DNA of 24,312 nt from the NCBI GenBank assembly GCA_035570275.1, contig DATMNI010000133.1:1-24312 (forward strand), in the 5' to 3' direction. This document shows positions 24,191-24,312 of this stretch, one piece after another; the stretch's first letter is position 1; each line of letters starts with the position of its first letter. The position numbers and the translations under genes are program-made. Under the pieces are notes generated by a model. The model did no database searches, had not been told where the DNA came from, and saw only the letters and a list, made by a program, of their open reading frames with translations. Source of the DNA: DATMNI01 sp035570275 (GTDB lineage Bacteria; Acidobacteriota; Terriglobia; Bryobacterales; Bryobacteraceae).

Positions 24191-24220
24191 AGCCCTTCGG
24201 TTCACAGCCGTTCGGTTCAC
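24191..24220. repeat. 15-bp tandem duplication upstream of the last gene
   Basis: AGCCCTTCGGTTCAC (24191-24205) is followed by AGCCGTTCGGTTCAC (24206-24220), differing in one base. It lies between the divergent pirin start (24144) and the rightward frame at the window edge, so it could be an operator or simply a slippage duplication. Confidence 0.75.
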
Positions 24221-24247
24221 ATGGGCAGGCGCGCAGTAGAATGAGCT

Positions 24248-24312
24248 TTGCGCGACTCTCTGCTGCGGGCTGGAGTGCTGTTTGGCGCGGCGGCCGCCAT
24301 GGTCACCGAGGC
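24248..24312 (+). CDS. Start of a possible membrane protein (3' end outside window)
   Basis: A TTG at 24248 opens a frame of 21 residues to the window end, reading RDSLLRAGVLFGAAAAMVTE. That looks like a basic n-region followed by a hydrophobic helix, as at the start of a multi-span membrane protein or signal anchor. A TAGAAT at 24237-24242 resembles a -10 box. An alternative ATG at 24241 in another frame gives a less natural Trp/Arg/Gly-rich peptide. The identity is unknown and the call rests on hydrophobicity only. Confidence 0.35.
   Translation, partial: MRDSLLRAGVLFGAAAAMVTE

Overview
The window looks like a chromosomal piece of an Acidobacteriota genome, most likely of the Solibacter/Bryobacter type. 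This is an inference from gene content. The evidence is a 1190-residue Oar-like TonB-dependent receptor with an N-terminal carboxypeptidase-regulatory-like domain, a divergent membrane-anchored regulator of a kind common in that group, a Cys-rich small-domain protein typical of the group, high GC content, and dispersed palindromic repeats that read as '..NPPQVNNLPH..' when mistranslated. No rRNA, tRNA, CRISPR array, transposase or integrase was seen.

Layout. 1-3469 (+): the tail of an unknown gene, then an NCS1 nucleobase/hydantoin permease overlapping a (methyl)malonate-semialdehyde dehydrogenase by ATGA, which suggests uptake and catabolism of pyrimidines, hydantoins or related compounds. 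3584-3972 (-): a BrnT/antitoxin-type toxin-antitoxin scar in which the antitoxin-like gene is whole and the toxin has lost its 5' half. 3973-5217 (-): an AI-2E family permease. 5254-7257 (+): a tightly packed ruvX-mltG-unknown gene set. 7351-12171 (-): a pentaheme cytochrome, a gluconate-2-dehydrogenase-subunit-3-like Tat protein and the TonB receptor, with the regulator at 12402-13697 (+) facing away from the receptor.

13751-16971 is a chemotaxis/motility remnant. cheY and cheX look intact. They are followed by a trimmed MCP signalling module and a cheA N-terminal fragment disrupted by three frame changes at its phosphorylation site. A lone fliM is divergent from cheY. 16932-17740 holds a zinc-ribbon-like Cys-rich protein and a 50-residue small protein, divergently arranged. 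17819-23052 (-) reads lolD, clpC, a TPR membrane protein and dgt in that direction. 23053-23229 is a G-rich heptamer array. 23230-24144 (-) is a pirin, and the last 65 bases may start a membrane protein.

The most unusual thing is not one gene but a pattern. Short tandem duplications are scattered across the window. Inside genes their period is 12 or 15 bp, so they add tetra- or pentapeptides at termini and linkers (NCS1, MmsA, RuvX, MltG, ClpC, LolD, cheA remnant, TonB-receptor signal peptide). Outside genes their periods are 7, 10, 14, 15 and 17 bp. This looks like a general short-duplication process filtered by reading frame. A 45-bp double-hairpin repeat family (three copies, one pair inverted at the start of the cytochrome gene) is the second notable element. 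No confident case can be made for a new multi-gene defence or metabolic system.
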